8,001 nt of DNA from JBGSYN01 sp041750975 (GTDB lineage: Bacteria; Pseudomonadota; Alphaproteobacteria; Geminicoccales; Geminicoccaceae). Numbering within the stretch: the first letter of the stretch is position 1; each line of letters starts with the position of its first letter. Positions 7,264-8,001 of the stretch are shown here, piece by piece. The translations under genes and the position numbers were made by a program. The notes beneath the pieces are model-generated. The model saw nothing but the letters and a program-made list of their open reading frames with translations, made no database searches and was not told where the DNA came from. Location: contig JBGSYN010000228.1 of NCBI GenBank assembly GCA_041750975.1, positions 1-8,001 on the forward strand, read 5' to 3'.

Positions 7264-7302
7264 CAATGTCGCAGCGGTCATGGGCGTGACGCCGCGACAT
7301 TG
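7264..7302. terminator. Inverted repeat at the convergent prfB/LysE 3' ends, possible bidirectional terminator
   Basis: CAATGTCGC (7264-7272) and GCGACATTG (7294-7302) are a perfect 9-bp inverted repeat. Inside it, GTCA (7277-7280) can pair with TGAC (7287-7290) around a six-base loop, or GGCG (7283-7286) with CGCC (7290-7293). It begins 11 bases after the prfB stop and covers the last eight codons and stop of the LysE gene, so it would end both convergent transcripts. Neither side has a T run, so intrinsic termination is uncertain; it could act as a 3'-end stabiliser after Rho-dependent termination. Confidence 0.5.
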
Positions 7303-7910
7303 ACGCCTAGTGCGATGAGAACACTGCCGCCGATGCGATGTGCCAGTCGATTGGCCGGTTGCGACTTAAGCAAAAGGCCTTTCACCGTCCCGGACAGCAA
7401 GACGCAGAGAATGTCGGTGAACGAAAACATCAAATTCACGATGGTGCCGAGAACGAGGATTTGCCCCCAAATCGGCAGGGAAGCGTTCATGTCGGTGAAT
7501 TGGGGAAGAAAAGCCAGGTAGAATAATGCTGTCTTCGGGTTCAGCGCTTCGACCACGATGCTTGCCCTGATCGCGCGGCCGGGCGCCATCGCCGCACTCT
7601 GCATCGCCGGCATGGCGACCGGCGTCTGCGAAGCGAACATCCTGACGCCGAGCCAGATCAGATAGGCAGCGCCGGCAAATTTCACGATGGCGTAAAGCAC
7701 GGGAACGGTCTCAAGCAGCACGGCTAAGCCGAAGGCGGCGGCCATGATGTGGGCGTAGCCGCCAAGGTGAAGCCCGACGGCGGACCACCAACCCGCTTGC
7801 CGCCCCTGCGCGATGGTTTGTGCGGCGGCATAAAACATCCCGGGGCCCGGTACGCAGGCGAAAATCGAGGTCGCAACAAAGAACGGTACTAGCAGATCAT
7901 ATGAAGGCAT
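7278..7910 (-). CDS. LysE/RhtB-family amino-acid exporter
   Basis: This predicted inner-membrane efflux protein of the LysE/RhtB/ThrE type exports an amino acid or similar small molecule; the substrate cannot be read from sequence. From the ATG at 7910 it has 210 residues, the usual length. Hydrophobic helices lie at about 5-27, 42-68, 70-93, 112-135, 148-172 and 193-207, giving the family's six-segment pattern. The family's VPGPG motif is at 20-24, and the conserved ALNPKTALFYLAFLPQF block is at 122-138. The ATG is preceded by AAGGTGAG (7928-7921) ten bases upstream, which favours it over a more upstream in-frame start at 7970 that would add 20 polar residues before the first membrane helix. 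It converges on prfB with a 24-base gap and looks functionally unrelated to the neighbouring genes. Confidence 0.92.
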   Translation of the reverse strand: MPSYDLLVPFFVATSIFACVPGPGMFYAAAQTIAQGRQAGWWSAVGLHLGGYAHIMAAAFGLAVLLETVPVLYAIVKFAGAAYLIWLGVRMFASQTPVAMPAMQSAAMAPGRAIRASIVVEALNPKTALFYLAFLPQFTDMNASLPIWGQILVLGTIVNLMFSFTDILCVLLSGTVKGLLLKSQPANRLAHRIGGSVLIALGVNVAASRP

Positions 7911-7920
7911 TGACCGAGCG

Positions 7921-7928
7921 CTCACCTT
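7921..7928 (-). promoter_or_regulatory. Ribosome binding site of the LysE-family gene
   Basis: The minus strand reads AAGGTGAG ten bases before the ATG at 7910. It decides the start in favour of MPSYDLL. Between this site and the right edge of the window (7929-8001) I see no clear promoter or gene. Confidence 0.65.
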
Positions 7929-8001
7929 GTTTGGAAGCAACGTAGCACGGGACTTTACCGGTTGGAGCACCGTCGGCGGGTGGCCGATAGCCGCCCTCGG
8001 C

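Noticed and set aside
7141..7521. 126-codon plus-strand frame running from prfB into the LysE region
   Set aside because: It is out of frame with prfB and antisense to the exporter gene; no domain or ribosome binding site.
1..8001. Mobile element, toxin-antitoxin, defence or biosynthetic system
   Set aside because: All coding space is taken by five recognisable genes of housekeeping or common transport type; no transposase, integrase, terminal repeats or CRISPR repeats are visible.

Overview
The window looks like ordinary chromosomal DNA from a GC-rich alphaproteobacterium. The evidence is the gene order (RNase E divergent from an AMIN-domain amidase, then PBP1A, then release factor 2), an RNase E with a large acidic insert in its S1 domain, and an alphaproteobacterial-style PBP1A with a CxxC pair. 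From memory this order is common in Rhizobiales and Rhodospirillales relatives; the sequence does not let me name a genus. Coding density is high, all active-site motifs are intact, and I see no insertion sequence, phage gene, tRNA, rRNA or CRISPR array.

Layout. Bases 1-1873 (minus strand) hold the first 624 codons of rne; the gene runs off the left edge. Bases 1874-2360 are a divergent intergenic/leader region that contains a strong two-part hairpin just upstream of the rne ribosome binding site. On the plus strand three genes follow with 39- and 50-base gaps: a periplasmic N-acetylmuramoyl-L-alanine amidase (2361-3599, GTG start chosen by me), the bifunctional penicillin-binding protein 1A (3639-6077, GTG start) and prfB (6128-7253), which is split by a canonical +1 programmed frameshift at CTT-TGA-C. 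A minus-strand LysE-family exporter gene (7278-7910) faces prfB with a 24-base gap. A 9-bp inverted repeat spans the convergent junction.

How the genes relate. The amidase and PBP1A are both envelope peptidoglycan enzymes: one cleaves stem peptides from glycan strands, the other polymerises and crosslinks new strands. prfB appears to be carried in the same transcription unit but has its own translational autoregulation. rne is transcribed away from this cluster and encodes the scaffold nuclease of the RNA degradosome.

I did not find an undescribed multi-gene system here. The points most worth a second look are RNA- and protein-level details: the frameshift site with a perfect AGGAGG stimulator, the rne leader hairpin, the RNase E S1 insert, and the inverted repeat shared by the two convergent 3' ends.
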